53,130 bases of DNA from Verrucomicrobia bacterium 12-59-8 (GTDB lineage: Bacteria > Verrucomicrobiota > Verrucomicrobiae > Verrucomicrobiales > Verrucomicrobiaceae), in the NCBI GenBank assembly GCA_002279765.1, contig NCCR01000045.1:1-53130 (forward strand). The letters run 5' to 3'. The position numbers and the translations under genes are program-made. This document shows positions 14,727-27,173 of this stretch, piece by piece; the first letter of the stretch is position 1, and every line of letters begins with the position of its first letter. Below the pieces are notes generated by a model. The model had not been told where the DNA came from. It did not search any database and worked only from the letters and a program-made list of their open reading frames with translations.

Positions 14727-17700
14727 ATGAATCCTGCGTTTCTTAAAAAATTGGGTGCCCTTCTTTCGTTACTGGCACTGCTTTTTGTATTAGCACGGAA
14801 TCTGAGTTATTTTGATGGCGTTGGCAAGGACCCGCCTTTTCCTAAGACTGAAACCGCAACCGCTCAGTCTGCCGCCACGAAAAGGAATAGTTTCATCCTC
14901 GACCGCGCCAAAAAAAGACTGGAGGAAATCGACAGCCGGGAGACTCAAGCGGAGAAGGCTCCCGCGATTGACCGGGCAAAGGCCCTGGAAGAACTGCGTC
15001 GAGAAATTCCAGGCGTTCAGGTGGATTTTGATGCGATCACGCGGGCGCCGTCGAACATCATGGCTGCCGGGCGGTTTCTGGCGAAAGCGAAGGAACGCAC
15101 CACGGATCCGTATGGTCCGGTGCGTGAGTTTGTAGCCAAACATGAAGCACTGTTTGGCCATGGGACAACGGCCTTCGATGCCGGGCAGTCACGGGTCACA
15201 CGCGAGAATGTGACAGCACACAACGGCATGCGGACCGTCGTCTGGCAGCAAGAGGTGGCCGGAGTGCCGGTGTTCCAGACCATTTTTAAGGCGAATTTAA
15301 CCAAGGACGGTGATTTGGTGACCCTGGGCAGTCATTTCCTGGGAGATCCGATCCAAGCCGCCGGGCAGCAAACCCTGCTGGTGCCCCAGCCTCCGCTGGA
15401 TGCGGGTGATGCCATGTCTTATGCCGCCAAGAACCTTGGAGGCGAGCTGCAAAAGACCGCCGTAAGCTCCACTCCAACGGCGCAGGGTGCTGAGCAAGCG
15501 CAGAAACTCACCGCCCCAGGATATACGGACACCACGGCGCACCTGAGCTGGGTGCCGATGAATGAAACCACGCTGCGTCTGGCCTGGGAGCTGGAGACTT
15601 TCAGCCTGCAGCACAACGAGATGTTCCGCATGCTGGTGGATGTGGAAACTGGCACGGTGCTCGTGCGCCAGAGCATCACCAACGACATCAGCAACGCGAG
15701 CTACCGCGTTTACGCCAAGACGGGCTTCCAGCCCTATGACAGCCCGACCCCCTTCTCTCCAGGATACAGCACCCCCTCAAGCGTGCAGCCTGCCGAGGTA
15801 AGCCGGAATTTGGTCACGCTCGACGCATTGAACACCACGGCGTCGCCCAACGGATGGATCGACGATGGCGGCACGCAGACGCTGGGCAACAACGTCGATG
15901 CACACACCGACACGAATGCTGACAACATCGCCGACCTGCCACGACCGACGTCGGCCACGCGAAACTTTGATTTCGCCATGGATCTCACACAGGCCCCGTC
16001 CAGCTACAGAGACGCGGCGGTGACCAACCTCTTCTACCTCTGCAACTACATCCACGACCGCTATTACGGGCTGGGCTTCACCGAAAGCGCGGGCAACTTC
16101 CAGACGAATAATTTCGGACGCGGCGGCAACGGCAACGATGCAGTGCAGGCCGATGCGCAGGACGGCAACGGCACCAACAACGCCAACTTCTCCACCCCTT
16201 CGGACGGCTCGGCAGGCCGAATGCAGATGTATGTCTTCACCGGCCCGACGCCCCAACGTGACGGTGACGTGGACCACGAGATCGTGATTCACGAATACAC
16301 GCACGGCTTGAGCAACCGCCTCGTCGGCGGCGGCGTCGGCATGAGCCAGAACCAATCTCAGGGAATGGGCGAAGGATGGTCGGATTTTTATGCCCTGTGC
16401 CTGTTGAGCGAGGCCACGGACGATCCCAATGGCAACTACGCCGCCGGGGGCTATGCGACGAAGAACTTTGCGGGCCTGGCGGAGAACTATTACTTTGGCA
16501 TCCGGCGCTACCCCTATTCGACAAACCTCGCGAAAAACCCGCTGACTTTCAAAGACATTGATCCAGTGCAGGCCAGCAGCCACACGGGCGTTGCGCGCAG
16601 TTCGATCATCGGCTCCACGGCGAACGAAGTGCATAACGAGGGCGAAGTGTGGTGTGTGACACTCTGGGATATGCGCGCCAACTTGATCGCCAGGCACGGC
16701 GCGGCAGCAGGCAACGAGCTCGCGCTGCAGATCACGACTGACGCGATGAAGCTCTGCCCGGCAAACCCAAACATGCTCCAGTCCCGCGATGCGATCATCC
16801 AGGCGGATCTGGTGAACAACGGTGGTGCCAATCGCAGTGAGCTGTGGTCCGCCTTTGCCAAGCGCGGCATGGGTTCAAGCGCATCGTCGCCGGCAAGCAG
16901 CACGACGACCGGCCTGACTGAGGCCTATGACTTCCCGGACGATTTGAGTGTGACGCCGCTGACAGACCTGACCGCTGCGGGAACTGTTGGCGGTCCGTTC
17001 ACCCCGGCAGCCCAAATTTTCACGCTGACAAACACCGGCACGTCCCCGCTGAACTGGAGGGCGTTGAAGACGCAGCCGTGGACGACACTGTCCGCCACAT
17101 CGGGCACACTGGCGGCAGGCGACAATACGGCGGTGGTGATGTCCTTCAACACCACGGCCAATGGCCTGGCCCCTGGCAGTTACAACGACACCTTGAGCTT
17201 CGCCAACGTCACCAGCGGGGCCACGATCAGCCGCAGCGCGAGCCTGACCGTGGACCCTTATACCATCGTTATTTTCAGCGAGCCTTTCGCCACCCCAACG
17301 CTGGCCGCCAACTGGACCATCACAGGCACCAACACCTACCGCACGCAGGTGACCAGCGACAACACACCGCATGGCGGCACTTACCACCTCACGATGGATT
17401 CAAGCCTGGACAACAACTATTCACGCAACGAGGCGACGCTGACACTTGACCTGAGCGGGCGCCAGCATGTGCAGCTGAGCTTTTGGGCCAAAGCATTCAA
17501 TGATGAGGGAGACGGACCTCCCCCCTCTCCTTTCCCAAGCACGGGCTACGATTTCGATGGCGTGGCGGTCAGTGCCGATGGCGGCAACAACTGGTACGAG
17601 GTGCAGGGGCTGCGTGCGATCTCGGGCACGCACACCAAATATGTCGTGGACCTAGATCCCGTGATCTCTGCATACGGACTGAGCTACGGTGCCAATTTCA

Positions 17701-20700
17701 AATTCCGCTTCAACCAGTACGACAATTACGGCATCACCACAGATGGCATCGCCATTGATGACATTTTGGTGTACGAGACGGTCAACAACTCACTGGCGCT
17801 TTCGCTTGCGGACTCCGCAACGGAGGGAGATGCACCAGTCACGGCCACGCTTTCCGTCACCCCGACGCCTGCGGTTGACCTCACCGTCAGCCTGACATCG
17901 AGCGCGGCGGATGCCAGCGTTCCCGCCACGGTGCTGGTGCCTGCGGGGTCAGCATCCGTTACCTTCCCCGTCACCCTTGACGATGACACGGTGCTCGACG
18001 GCACACAAAAGGTGACCATCAGCGCGACCGCCGCGTCCTTCGTCCCCAGTTTCAAGACCCTGGTGGTGCATGACAACGAAACCACCACCCTAGCTCTAGC
18101 CGTTCCGTCAAATGCCATCGAGGGCAGCTCACCTCCTCAGTGTACGGTTTCCGTGAGCGCGCCAGTCGCGAAAGCGGTGACCGTGGTGCTCGTGTCCGAC
18201 AACGCCTCGGCTCAAGTGCCCGCAAGCGTGACGATTCCAGCGGGGCAAACGACCGCCTTGTTTTCCCTCGCGCTGCCCAATGACAATCTCCTCAACGGCA
18301 CCCGCAATGCGACGATCTCCGCCACCGTGCAGAACTGGGCACCGGGAAGTGCCAACGTGACGGTGCTGGACGACGAGGTGGCAGCGATCACTTTGACGAT
18401 GAACGCGGAAACCAATGAAAGCGCCGGCACCATGGCCGCAGTAGGAATGGTGACGCTCGGCGGCACAGCGGTGACGCCGGTGACGGTCATGCTGGCATCC
18501 AGCAACACGAGCGAGCTGACCGTGCCCGCCACCATCACCATTCCCGCCGGGCAAAACAGCGCCGCAGTGATCGCCAGCATTGAGGATGACACCGACCTTG
18601 ACGGCACGCAGACCGTGACTGTCAGCGCGTCAGCGCTGGGAAATCCAGCCGTGAATGGCGATATTGCCGTGCGTGACAATGACGCGGCCAGTTTCACGCT
18701 GAGCACTGTCGCAAGTCCGCAGCGCGAGGCCCAGACGTTCCCGCTGACGATCACGGCACTGGATGTGAATGGGGAGCCGATTCCTTTCGTGGCGGGGCCG
18801 TGGAGCCTGAGCGCGGCGGGTGATGGTGGTGTGGCCGTGCTGGTCGCACCGTTGGCCGATTTTGTGGATGGTGTGTGGCAGCAGAACGTGCGCGTCATGG
18901 CACCGGACACGAACGTGCGCATCACCATCACAGGCCCGAATGCGACGGCGCAGAGCAATGCCTTCGACGTGACGATTGGCCCGCGCATCAGTGTCGCACC
19001 GTCGAGCTACACCCTGGACATCCCTCGGCAGTCGAGCAAGACGCGCGCGCTGACGATCACCAACAACGGCCTGGGGACGATGACTTGGAGCGCGGCAGGA
19101 TCGCAGACGTGGCTGACATGCGCCCCTGCGAGCGGGAGTGTGGCGCAGGGGCAGTCTGCGACGGTGACGGTGACTTTCAATGCAGCAACGCTGGCTGAAG
19201 GAACCGCGACGGCGAAGCTCGACGTCTCCTCCAACGACAAGACGAATCCGGCGGTGGCCGTGCCCGTGACATTGAACGTGACCGCACCCGTGGCCAGCTT
19301 CGCCTGGGACGCGGTTCCATCGCCCCAGCTCGTGAATGCCCCCTTCCCCGTGAAGGTGACGGCGAAGGACGCGGGCGGAACGACGGTGGCGGGGTATGAA
19401 GGAACCGTGACGCTGTCAGGCGGCATCGGCGGCACTGGTGTGAGCCGGACGCTGCTCAACAGCCCAACCTACAGTGTCAGCAATAACAACGGCACCTTCA
19501 CCATTGGCTATGCGTTCACTCCGGCAAGAGACATCACCGTGAACGCAGTGCGCAGCTTCTCGGGAACCAAAGTTTCCATTTGGACCGACACCGGCACGCT
19601 GCTGGCCAGCGTTCCCGTCTCTGCGGCGGGAGGAGCGTGGACCGAAACCCCTCTGCCTTCGCCGTTGCAGCTCCAGGCCAACGTCACTTATCGCATCGGC
19701 TTTTTGAGCGGTGGAACGACTTATTATGGACGCACCGACATGACGCCCAGCTTTCCGGATGGCACCATTGACTCGGATTTCGAAGTGTCAGGCGATGGCT
19801 TCCCCATCAACTCCTATGGTTATTGGAAATGGATACTCGTCGATTTGAGTTATTCCATTGGCACACCCATCGCCATCACTCCCGTCACGAGCGGTGCATT
19901 CTCCTCCGGGGTCTGGTCGGGGAATGTCGCCGTGCAGCAAACGGCAGCCGGGATGGCCCTCAGCGCGAGCGATGGCGCAGGTCACACCAGCGCTAGCAAT
20001 GCCTTTGATGTGCAGTCTCTCGGCACGCTCGGCCTCACCCTCGCGCCGCAGGTGAGCGAAGCTGCTGGCACGCTCAGCGGCACGGTGACGATCACTCCAG
20101 CGACGGCGGCAGATGTGGTCGTCTCGTTGAGCTCCAGTGTCGCGAGTGCGGCTGTGCCGGCGGCAGGAACGGTCACCATTCCCGCAGGCAGCACCAGTGC
20201 GGCCTTCACGCTCAACATCATCGATGACACCGTTCTCGACGGTCCGCAGACGACCCAAATCGGCGCGGTGGGCGCAGGTTATTTGGCAGCGAGTACAGCA
20301 CTGGTCGTCGCGGATGATGAGGGAGCGGTGCTGACGATCAATCTGGCTGCAGACAGCTACTCCGAGGATGCGGGAACGGTCTCCGGCACCATTACCTCCA
20401 GCGGCGCGCCGACGACATCTGTCTCGGTGCAGCTTGTTTCCAGCGACACCAGCGAGGCCACTACGCCTGCCAGCGTGACCCTGCCCGCAGGAGCCACCTC
20501 CGTGCCTTTCACCCTGACCTTGGTGGACGACACGCTGCTGGACGGCCCCCAGACAGTGGTGCTGACGGCCAGCGTGGCCGGCTGGGCCAGTGGGACGAAG
20601 ACCCTGACCGTCCTCGACAACGAACTGCGCACGCTCACGATCAACGGTGTCCCAGCCAGTATCAGCGAAGGAGCCGCCACGCTTTCCACCCCAACCCTTT

Positions 20701-23700
20701 CCCTGACCGGGCAGGCGGTGGCGGATCTCGTCGTGACGCTCAGCTCCAGTGATGAGACCGCCCTGCCTTCCATCACCGTCACGATCCCGGCTGGAGCCTC
20801 CTCCGCAGCTTTCGATCTCGACCCGGTGGATGACTTGCTGCTGGACGGCACGCAAAATGTCACGCTCACCGCCAGCGCGGCGACTTTCACCAGCGGCAGC
20901 GTGAATGTGGATGTGCTGGACGATGATGTACACCACTTTGCGCTCTCCACGGTGCCAAGCCCGCAAAAGGAGGGCGTGGGTTTTGCCTTCACCGCCACGG
21001 CCAAGGACATCAATGATGTGACCATATCCACCCAAGTCGGTGGTCCGGTGAACCTGACCGCCACAGGCGACCTTGGAGCCATCAGCGTGGAGCCAGCCGT
21101 GCTGGCACCCTTTACCAGCGGCGCATGGACGGGAAATGTGCGGGTGATGGGGCCGGGAACGAATGTGCGCCTCACCGCAGCCTCGCCAACGGCGACGACG
21201 CAGTCCAACGCCTTCGATGTGAGCGCCGGGCCACATCTGGAGGTGAACCCTGCAAGCTATGCGCTCAGTGTCGCACAAAACACCGCCAAGGTACGGACGC
21301 TGACATTGAACAATACCGGCGTGGCCCCGCTGACGTGGAGCATGAGCCCGGCCTATGTCGTGAGCGCGGCACCTGGCCTTGAATTCACGGGCCTCTCCAC
21401 ACCGATCTCGAAAGAACAAGCGGACGCGCGGCCTTCACCGCTGTGGTCGCAGCCCCGCATCTCAGATGGGAGCGCAGTCCAGGCATTCGCCGCCAGCAAG
21501 ACCTTGGAGGATTGCCAGACGCAGATCAACGCCCGCTACGCCGAGATCACCGCATTGATCCCGAACCGGTACGATTTCAGCGACGGCGTCACCGGCACCT
21601 ATATCTCGGATGGCGGCAACGATATGTACGACGTCGGGAATTACCTCAACACCAATCTCGGCAGTTCCATTGCCTACTCCGATGATGTGATTGCCACACC
21701 CGCCTCCAGCCTGGGAACGGGCGGAAGGTATTTCACACGCAAGCAGCCGGGTTTGTTTCTTTTCGTGGCGGATGTGGCCGGGATTTCGAGTTTTAGCATC
21801 GCGGGGAATCTTGGGGCAGATGGCAGCGGCTCGGTGGATGGAACCGTGCTGACCGCCACACGCGGCAGCACGAGCTTCAAGGGATTCGTGAAGCGAGTGT
21901 ACAATGCCGGGGACCCTTCGATCAACCACCTTATCATCATCGCGGACAACGGCAGCGCAGCGCACACCTACGCAGCCGACACCAATGATGACCAGCATAA
22001 TGTCACAGGTCTGGCCGGAATTACGCGGGTCTATTACCTGCTCTATGCCGGGCAGAGTGGCGGCTACATCAACGACGCGCAGACCCTGGCCATCTTCTCC
22101 AAATTTCTCGATGTCGTCGAAACTTCAAACTGGCTCACCGCCACGCCCACCAGCGGCACCATCCCCGTAGGTGGCAGTGCGCCTGTGCAAGTGAGCTTCA
22201 ATGCGGGAGGCATGCAGCCGGGTGTCTATCAAGGCAGTCTGCAAATCAACAGCAATGACGGTCTGCAGCCACAGTACACCATCCCGGCTACGATGACCGT
22301 CTCACCGGGCATCCATCACTTTGACTGGGACACCCTGCCCTCCCCCCAAATGGTCAATACGCCGCTCACAGCAACGATCCGTGCCAAGGACTCAACGAAC
22401 AACCCGGTGGTGGATTTTGAGGGGACGGCGGCCTTGACAGCTCTGAACACTGCAACCGGCGGTGAAACCACCATCGGGGCGGGAACAAGTACCACCAATG
22501 TGATTCTCGACACGAGCTATCCCGTTCACCGCAGCCAGTCCATCTACACTCCAGCGGAAGCGGGCGCAGCAGGCATCCTCACAGGCCTGGCCCTGGATGT
22601 GGCCACGCTGGGCTCTCCCGCCGCCAGCAATTACACCATCCGCCTCAAGCACACCAGCAGGGTTAATTACAGCACGGACACCTCCTGGGAGGGCAGCGGC
22701 TGGACCGTGGTTTACTTCGGCAGCAAGACCCTGGCGACAGGATTGAATTACTTCACCTTCACCACCCCCTTCGAATACGACGGCTCCAGCAATCTGATGG
22801 TGGACATCAGCTTTGCAAACACCATCTACAGCACCGCATCGTACTGCCGTTACACGACATCCACTTCAGCCAGGACCTCTTATTACGCCATGTATTCAGG
22901 CAATCCGCTGACATGGAGTGGCACAAGTACGTATGCTTACACCACCACCGCCCAGCCCAACCTCCGGCTGGTGAAATCTGGCGTGCCCGCACTGATCTCC
23001 CCGGTGGTCACCGGTGCATTTGCAAACGGTGTATGGACCGGAGATGTGCGCCTGGGTACGGCTGGAACGATCGCAGTCACCGCCACGGCCGGCAGCGTCA
23101 CCGGCACGAGCAATGCGGTCACTACCACCTCCACGGGCACGCTCACACTCACGCTCCCGGCCAGCCTCACCGAGGGACAGGGCACCTTGACTGGCTCAGG
23201 CACGGTAAGCGTCTCCAGCCCGCCTGCAGCACCGCTCACGATCTCCCTGGAAAGCCTGGACACCTCCGAGATCGCGCTGCCGGCCTCGGTCACCTTGCCA
23301 GCTGGCCAGAGCAGCGTGACTTTTGATGTCACCGTCGTGGATGACGCACTGCTTGATGGGCCGGTAACGGTCCAGTGCCGTGCTCTGGCCATCGGCTACC
23401 CCACAGTCACCGCCACCTCGACGGTGGCTGACAATGAAACCACCACGCTGACTCTGACACTCCCTGCCAGTGTGACGGAAGGTGCCGCCGCCGCGCAGGG
23501 CACGTTGCAGCTCGGAGCCACCGCTTCGGAGAATCTGACCGTGACGCTGGCCTCCTCCCTGACCAGCCGCGTCAGTGTGCCGGCCAGTCTCGTCATCGCC
23601 GCCGGGGAGAGCAGCGCCACCTTTGCCATCACCAACCCCAACAACTCGATCATCGACGGGCCGCAGACCGTCACGATCACCGCCACGCTGCTAGGTTCGA

Positions 23701-26700
23701 CGCCGGGAACGGGCACCACGCAGGTCATCGACAATGAGAACACCAATCTCACACTCTCTCTTTTCTACAGCAGTGTCAGTGAGGGATCGGTACCTTTGAC
23801 AGGCGCAGGATACGTCTATCTCTCCGGCACGCTGCTCAGCCCCCTGACCATTAGCCTGACCTCGAATGACACGACTGAGCTGACCGTGCCTGCCACGATC
23901 ACCATTCCCGCCGGCAGCTCGCAGAGCAGTTACTTCACCCTGACGCCGGTCAATGACTCACTGAAAGACGGCTCGCAGACTGTGACGGTCACCGCCACAG
24001 CGTCCGGTTTCACCAGTTCCAACCAGACCGTTACGGTGCTAGACGATGATGTGCATCATTTTGCGATGACCACGGTGCCCAGCCCGCAGGTGCGCAATGG
24101 AGCTTTCAACGTCACCTTCACCGCGCAGGACATCAACAACGTCACCATCACGAGCTATGCAGGCACACCTGCCCTTACCGCCGTAGATGGTGCCACGGCC
24201 CTCAGTATCTCCCCCGCGACGCTTTCCGGCTTTTCCAGCGGTGTGAAGGCGCAGAGCGTCATCATCGGCAGCTACGCCACGAACGCTGTCATTACCGTCA
24301 CGGACGCCGCTGCAGCAGCCAGCAGCACCAGCAATGTGTTTGGCGTGGGCTTTGGTTCACAAACCCAGTTTGCCTGGAACACCATCGGCTTCCAGCAAAG
24401 CGCCGGCGTTCCGTTCAGCACCACCATCACCGCACAGGACATCCAGGGAAACACGATCACGAATTTCACCGGCACCGCTGCTTTACAAGGAGTGGTCAAC
24501 ACGTCCGAAACGGCCATTGGCACGGGAATCAGCAATTCCGTCAAACCACTCGACACCGGTTATGACGGCACTCGTTCACAGATGATCTTCCTGCCTGGGG
24601 AGATAGGCGGAGCACGATTGCTGACAGGAATGACGCTCAATGTCACCACCGTGCCCGGTCTTCCGTTGTCTCGTTTTGCCATCCGGTTAAAGCATACGGC
24701 CACCGCTTCTTACTCAGGGAGCGTGAGCTTCGACAACACCGGGCTTGTCACCGTGTATGCGACAGCGGCTGAGACCATTGCATCAAACGGATTGAGAACT
24801 TTCAATTTCAACACCCCGTTCTATTACGATGGATCGCAAAACCTGCTGGTTGACATGGTTTTCGACAACGCCACCTCATCCTACGGTGGCTACTGCCAGT
24901 CCTCCACCGTTTCACCTTCGAGGCAGCTGTATGCCAGCAATTTGCGCTCCTGGGGGTATGGCGACCCCTATACGTGGTCAACTGCCAACAATTTCACCAC
25001 TTCACTGCTGCCCAATGTGAAATTTCTTTTCGGCTACACGGTCGCTGTGACACCCGCCACCACCGGTGCCTTCACGGCTGGCGTCTGGAGCGGCAATCTG
25101 GCGGTTTCCACCAGCATCTCCAACCTCAGGCTTCAGGCCGCCAGCGGCACCATCTCGGGCCTTTCAAACTCGTTCTCCACGGCCCCTCCTGTTCTTTCCG
25201 TCACCTTGCCCGCCTCGGCCGTCGAGTCTGCGGGCAGTGTTTCCGGCACTGTGTCCATCAACCTTGCGCAAGCGACAGCGGTCACCGTCAATCTGTCTTC
25301 CAGCGACACCACCGAAGCCCAGCCCGCCACCGCCACGGTGACGATCCCCGCTGGCTCCACCTCCGCCAATTTCACGCTCAACATCATCAACGACACCCTA
25401 CGGGACGGTGCCCAAAACGCCAGCATCTCCGCTAGCGCCGCCAGCATGACCAGCGGCAGCGCGACCATCAGCGTCACCGACGATGACGTGGATAATTTCC
25501 TGATCTCAGCCGTGGGAACGCAGGTGCGCAATGCGCCTTTCAGCGTGACCTTCACGGCGCGTGATGTGAACAACGTCACCATTCCCAGCTACGCAGGCAC
25601 ACCGGCCCTCACCGCTGTCGATGGTGCCACGGCCCTCACCATCACGCCCACGACGCTCTCCGGCTTTTCCAGCGGCGTGAAGACGCAGAGCGTCACCCTC
25701 GGCAGCTATGCCACCAACGCCGTCATCACAGCCACAGATGCCACCACAGGCGGCGCAGGCAGCAGCAATGCTTTTGCCGTCTCTCCCGGATCAGTCGATC
25801 ACTTTGGCATCAGTGCAGTCCCCTCAAACATCAGCAACGGTTCCGCCCAACCGGTCACCATCACCGCCCAGGATGTGCTCAACAACACGGTCACTTCTTT
25901 TAACCAGACGGCGAATCTTTCCATCTCCAATGATTCGGCCGCCGTCACCTCAGGCACGGGAACCACGACCACCTCAACCCCCCTCGGCTCGCTGAACCGT
26001 ACGCAGCGCATGCAGGTGATCTACCTGCCGGCTGAAGTGGGCACGGCCCGCGTCCTCAACAATCTCGCGCTATACGTCGGCACGGTGCCCGGCACTGCAC
26101 TGAGCAACTTTACCATCCGCATGAAGCACAGTGCGCTGACCAGCTACAGCACGATCTCCTGGGACAACACCGGTTGGACCACGGTTCATCAGTCAACGGC
26201 CACCGTCAGCGCCACTGGATGGAAGCAGTTCGATTTCACCACCCCTTTCACTTATAACGGCACCAGTTCGCTGATGATCGACTTCAGCTACTACAATGCC
26301 GCCGGCGGCATCACGCAGGGTTATAATCAATACACAACATCTTCCACACTCCGCACCGTGCTGCTCCTGACCGACACCAACTACGGCAGCCCTCTGACCT
26401 GGACCGGCACGACCAATCCCATTCCCGGCAGCAACTATGTGGTGCCCAATGTGCGCTTCGGCACCACCAGCGTCACCGTTCCTGTCTCACCGACCGTGAC
26501 CGGCAGTTTCACCAATGGTGTATGGTCGGGCAACTTTACCCCTTCAACCGCCGCCACCAGCGTGCGACTCCGCGCCGCCAATGGTTCCATAGCAGGGGCT
26601 TCGAATGTCTTCACGATTTTTCCCCCCACTTTGAGCATCTCCCTGCCTGCCTCGGCCGTCGAGTCTGCGGGCAGTGTTTCCGGCACAGTGTCCATCCCCT

Positions 26701-27173
26701 CCTCACAGGCCTCGGACTTCTCCGTCAATCTGTCTTCCAGCGACACCACGGAAGCCCAGCCCGCCACTGCCACGGTAACGATCCCTGCTGGCTCCACCTC
26801 CGCCTCCTTCACGCTCAGCATCATTAATGATGTCATCACAGACGGCATTCAGACCGCCACCCTAACCGCAAGCGCCAGCGACTACGGCAACGGCACTGCT
26901 CTCCGGGTCCGGCGTTGCCGGCGCATCCTTCCCGCTGACGGTCACCGCACGAACCATCGATGGCTACCCCGCCACCGCCGTGGACGGCACCACCGCCGCC
27001 CTGAGCTGCGTGGTCCAGGGCACCGCAAACACCATCACCCCCAGCACCACCACTGGTGGATTCTCCGGCGGCCAGTGGAGCGGCAATGTCACCCTCGGCG
27101 GTTCTGGTATTTCTACCATCACCGCCACCAGCGGCAGTGTCACGGGCACATCGGGTGCCTTCCCGCAAAATAG
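14727..27173 (+). CDS. Giant secreted M36 (fungalysin) metalloprotease with Calx-beta-like repeats, N-terminal part of a frameshifted gene
   Basis: A signal peptide/TM ([20 protein letters not shown]) leads to an FTP-like propeptide and an M36 domain. The zinc motif HEYTH is at residues 522-526 and the third ligand Glu is at about 549 in [12 protein letters not shown]. After about residue 745 come a choice-of-anchor-like sandwich (17.27-17.78 kb), many Calx-beta-like repeats (TLxxxxxxSEGxxxxxGTVT...VPAGxxSAxFxLxxxDDxxxDG), BACON/ASH-like domains (19.0-19.3, 21.2-22.3 kb) and three copies of a module of about 175 residues. Fungalysins are secreted endopeptidases; Calx-beta domains bind Ca2+ and mediate adhesion. 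Sense reading stops near 26.89 kb (after DYGNGTA), where the frame shifts; the last about 90 codons are out of frame. The ATG at 14727 starts the signal peptide; one at 14691 is possible. Confidence 0.85.
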   Translation: MNPAFLKKLGALLSLLALLFVLARNLSYFDGVGKDPPFPKTETATAQSAATKRNSFILDRAKKRLEEIDSRETQAEKAPAIDRAKALEELRREIPGVQVDFDAITRAPSNIMAAGRFLAKAKERTTDPYGPVREFVAKHEALFGHGTTAFDAGQSRVTRENVTAHNGMRTVVWQQEVAGVPVFQTIFKANLTKDGDLVTLGSHFLGDPIQAAGQQTLLVPQPPLDAGDAMSYAAKNLGGELQKTAVSSTPTAQGAEQAQKLTAPGYTDTTAHLSWVPMNETTLRLAWELETFSLQHNEMFRMLVDVETGTVLVRQSITNDISNASYRVYAKTGFQPYDSPTPFSPGYSTPSSVQPAEVSRNLVTLDALNTTASPNGWIDDGGTQTLGNNVDAHTDTNADNIADLPRPTSATRNFDFAMDLTQAPSSYRDAAVTNLFYLCNYIHDRYYGLGFTESAGNFQTNNFGRGGNGNDAVQADAQDGNGTNNANFSTPSDGSAGRMQMYVFTGPTPQRDGDVDHEIVIHEYTHGLSNRLVGGGVGMSQNQSQGMGEGWSDFYALCLLSEATDDPNGNYAAGGYATKNFAGLAENYYFGIRRYPYSTNLAKNPLTFKDIDPVQASSHTGVARSSIIGSTANEVHNEGEVWCVTLWDMRANLIARHGAAAGNELALQITTDAMKLCPANPNMLQSRDAIIQADLVNNGGANRSELWSAFAKRGMGSSASSPASSTTTGLTEAYDFPDDLSVTPLTDLTAAGTVGGPFTPAAQIFTLTNTGTSPLNWRALKTQPWTTLSATSGTLAAGDNTAVVMSFNTTANGLAPGSYNDTLSFANVTSGATISRSASLTVDPYTIVIFSEPFATPTLAANWTITGTNTYRTQVTSDNTPHGGTYHLTMDSSLDNNYSRNEATLTLDLSGRQHVQLSFWAKAFNDEGDGPPPSPFPSTGYDFDGVAVSADGGNNWYEVQGLRAISGTHTKYVVDLDPVISAYGLSYGANFKFRFNQYDNYGITTDGIAIDDILVYETVNNSLALSLADSATEGDAPVTATLSVTPTPAVDLTVSLTSSAADASVPATVLVPAGSASVTFPVTLDDDTVLDGTQKVTISATAASFVPSFKTLVVHDNETTTLALAVPSNAIEGSSPPQCTVSVSAPVAKAVTVVLVSDNASAQVPASVTIPAGQTTALFSLALPNDNLLNGTRNATISATVQNWAPGSANVTVLDDEVAAITLTMNAETNESAGTMAAVGMVTLGGTAVTPVTVMLASSNTSELTVPATITIPAGQNSAAVIASIEDDTDLDGTQTVTVSASALGNPAVNGDIAVRDNDAASFTLSTVASPQREAQTFPLTITALDVNGEPIPFVAGPWSLSAAGDGGVAVLVAPLADFVDGVWQQNVRVMAPDTNVRITITGPNATAQSNAFDVTIGPRISVAPSSYTLDIPRQSSKTRALTITNNGLGTMTWSAAGSQTWLTCAPASGSVAQGQSATVTVTFNAATLAEGTATAKLDVSSNDKTNPAVAVPVTLNVTAPVASFAWDAVPSPQLVNAPFPVKVTAKDAGGTTVAGYEGTVTLSGGIGGTGVSRTLLNSPTYSVSNNNGTFTIGYAFTPARDITVNAVRSFSGTKVSIWTDTGTLLASVPVSAAGGAWTETPLPSPLQLQANVTYRIGFLSGGTTYYGRTDMTPSFPDGTIDSDFEVSGDGFPINSYGYWKWILVDLSYSIGTPIAITPVTSGAFSSGVWSGNVAVQQTAAGMALSASDGAGHTSASNAFDVQSLGTLGLTLAPQVSEAAGTLSGTVTITPATAADVVVSLSSSVASAAVPAAGTVTIPAGSTSAAFTLNIIDDTVLDGPQTTQIGAVGAGYLAASTALVVADDEGAVLTINLAADSYSEDAGTVSGTITSSGAPTTSVSVQLVSSDTSEATTPASVTLPAGATSVPFTLTLVDDTLLDGPQTVVLTASVAGWASGTKTLTVLDNELRTLTINGVPASISEGAATLSTPTLSLTGQAVADLVVTLSSSDETALPSITVTIPAGASSAAFDLDPVDDLLLDGTQNVTLTASAATFTSGSVNVDVLDDDVHHFALSTVPSPQKEGVGFAFTATAKDINDVTISTQVGGPVNLTATGDLGAISVEPAVLAPFTSGAWTGNVRVMGPGTNVRLTAASPTATTQSNAFDVSAGPHLEVNPASYALSVAQNTAKVRTLTLNNTGVAPLTWSMSPAYVVSAAPGLEFTGLSTPISKEQADARPSPLWSQPRISDGSAVQAFAASKTLEDCQTQINARYAEITALIPNRYDFSDGVTGTYISDGGNDMYDVGNYLNTNLGSSIAYSDDVIATPASSLGTGGRYFTRKQPGLFLFVADVAGISSFSIAGNLGADGSGSVDGTVLTATRGSTSFKGFVKRVYNAGDPSINHLIIIADNGSAAHTYAADTNDDQHNVTGLAGITRVYYLLYAGQSGGYINDAQTLAIFSKFLDVVETSNWLTATPTSGTIPVGGSAPVQVSFNAGGMQPGVYQGSLQINSNDGLQPQYTIPATMTVSPGIHHFDWDTLPSPQMVNTPLTATIRAKDSTNNPVVDFEGTAALTALNTATGGETTIGAGTSTTNVILDTSYPVHRSQSIYTPAEAGAAGILTGLALDVATLGSPAASNYTIRLKHTSRVNYSTDTSWEGSGWTVVYFGSKTLATGLNYFTFTTPFEYDGSSNLMVDISFANTIYSTASYCRYTTSTSARTSYYAMYSGNPLTWSGTSTYAYTTTAQPNLRLVKSGVPALISPVVTGAFANGVWTGDVRLGTAGTIAVTATAGSVTGTSNAVTTTSTGTLTLTLPASLTEGQGTLTGSGTVSVSSPPAAPLTISLESLDTSEIALPASVTLPAGQSSVTFDVTVVDDALLDGPVTVQCRALAIGYPTVTATSTVADNETTTLTLTLPASVTEGAAAAQGTLQLGATASENLTVTLASSLTSRVSVPASLVIAAGESSATFAITNPNNSIIDGPQTVTITATLLGSTPGTGTTQVIDNENTNLTLSLFYSSVSEGSVPLTGAGYVYLSGTLLSPLTISLTSNDTTELTVPATITIPAGSSQSSYFTLTPVNDSLKDGSQTVTVTATASGFTSSNQTVTVLDDDVHHFAMTTVPSPQVRNGAFNVTFTAQDINNVTITSYAGTPALTAVDGATALSISPATLSGFSSGVKAQSVIIGSYATNAVITVTDAAAAASSTSNVFGVGFGSQTQFAWNTIGFQQSAGVPFSTTITAQDIQGNTITNFTGTAALQGVVNTSETAIGTGISNSVKPLDTGYDGTRSQMIFLPGEIGGARLLTGMTLNVTTVPGLPLSRFAIRLKHTATASYSGSVSFDNTGLVTVYATAAETIASNGLRTFNFNTPFYYDGSQNLLVDMVFDNATSSYGGYCQSSTVSPSRQLYASNLRSWGYGDPYTWSTANNFTTSLLPNVKFLFGYTVAVTPATTGAFTAGVWSGNLAVSTSISNLRLQAASGTISGLSNSFSTAPPVLSVTLPASAVESAGSVSGTVSINLAQATAVTVNLSSSDTTEAQPATATVTIPAGSTSANFTLNIINDTLRDGAQNASISASAASMTSGSATISVTDDDVDNFLISAVGTQVRNAPFSVTFTARDVNNVTIPSYAGTPALTAVDGATALTITPTTLSGFSSGVKTQSVTLGSYATNAVITATDATTGGAGSSNAFAVSPGSVDHFGISAVPSNISNGSAQPVTITAQDVLNNTVTSFNQTANLSISNDSAAVTSGTGTTTTSTPLGSLNRTQRMQVIYLPAEVGTARVLNNLALYVGTVPGTALSNFTIRMKHSALTSYSTISWDNTGWTTVHQSTATVSATGWKQFDFTTPFTYNGTSSLMIDFSYYNAAGGITQGYNQYTTSSTLRTVLLLTDTNYGSPLTWTGTTNPIPGSNYVVPNVRFGTTSVTVPVSPTVTGSFTNGVWSGNFTPSTAATSVRLRAANGSIAGASNVFTIFPPTLSISLPASAVESAGSVSGTVSIPSSQASDFSVNLSSSDTTEAQPATATVTIPAGSTSASFTLSIINDVITDGIQTATLTASASDYGNGTALRVRRCRRILPADGHRTNHRWLPRHRRGRHHRRPELRGPGHRKHHHPQHHHWWILRRPVERQCHPRRFWYFYHHRHQRQCHGHIGCLPAK
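25195..26840 (+). repeat. About 1.43-kb super-module repeat inside the giant gene
   Basis: The Calx-beta segment at about 25212-25395 recurs at 26649-26832, nearly identical in long runs (GCCTCGGCCGTCGAGTCTGC and on), an offset of 1437 bp. The preceding [12 protein letters not shown] segment at 24.1-24.3 kb recurs at 25.5-25.75 kb with an offset of 1434 bp. The array is therefore built of about 478-codon blocks, with the third block broken at 26.9 kb. Confidence 0.8.

Noticed and set aside
19788..21419. 543-codon open frame on the - strand inside the giant gene
   Set aside because: The + strand encodes continuous Calx-beta-like repeats here; the antisense frame is Arg/His/Cys-rich with no fold-like pattern.
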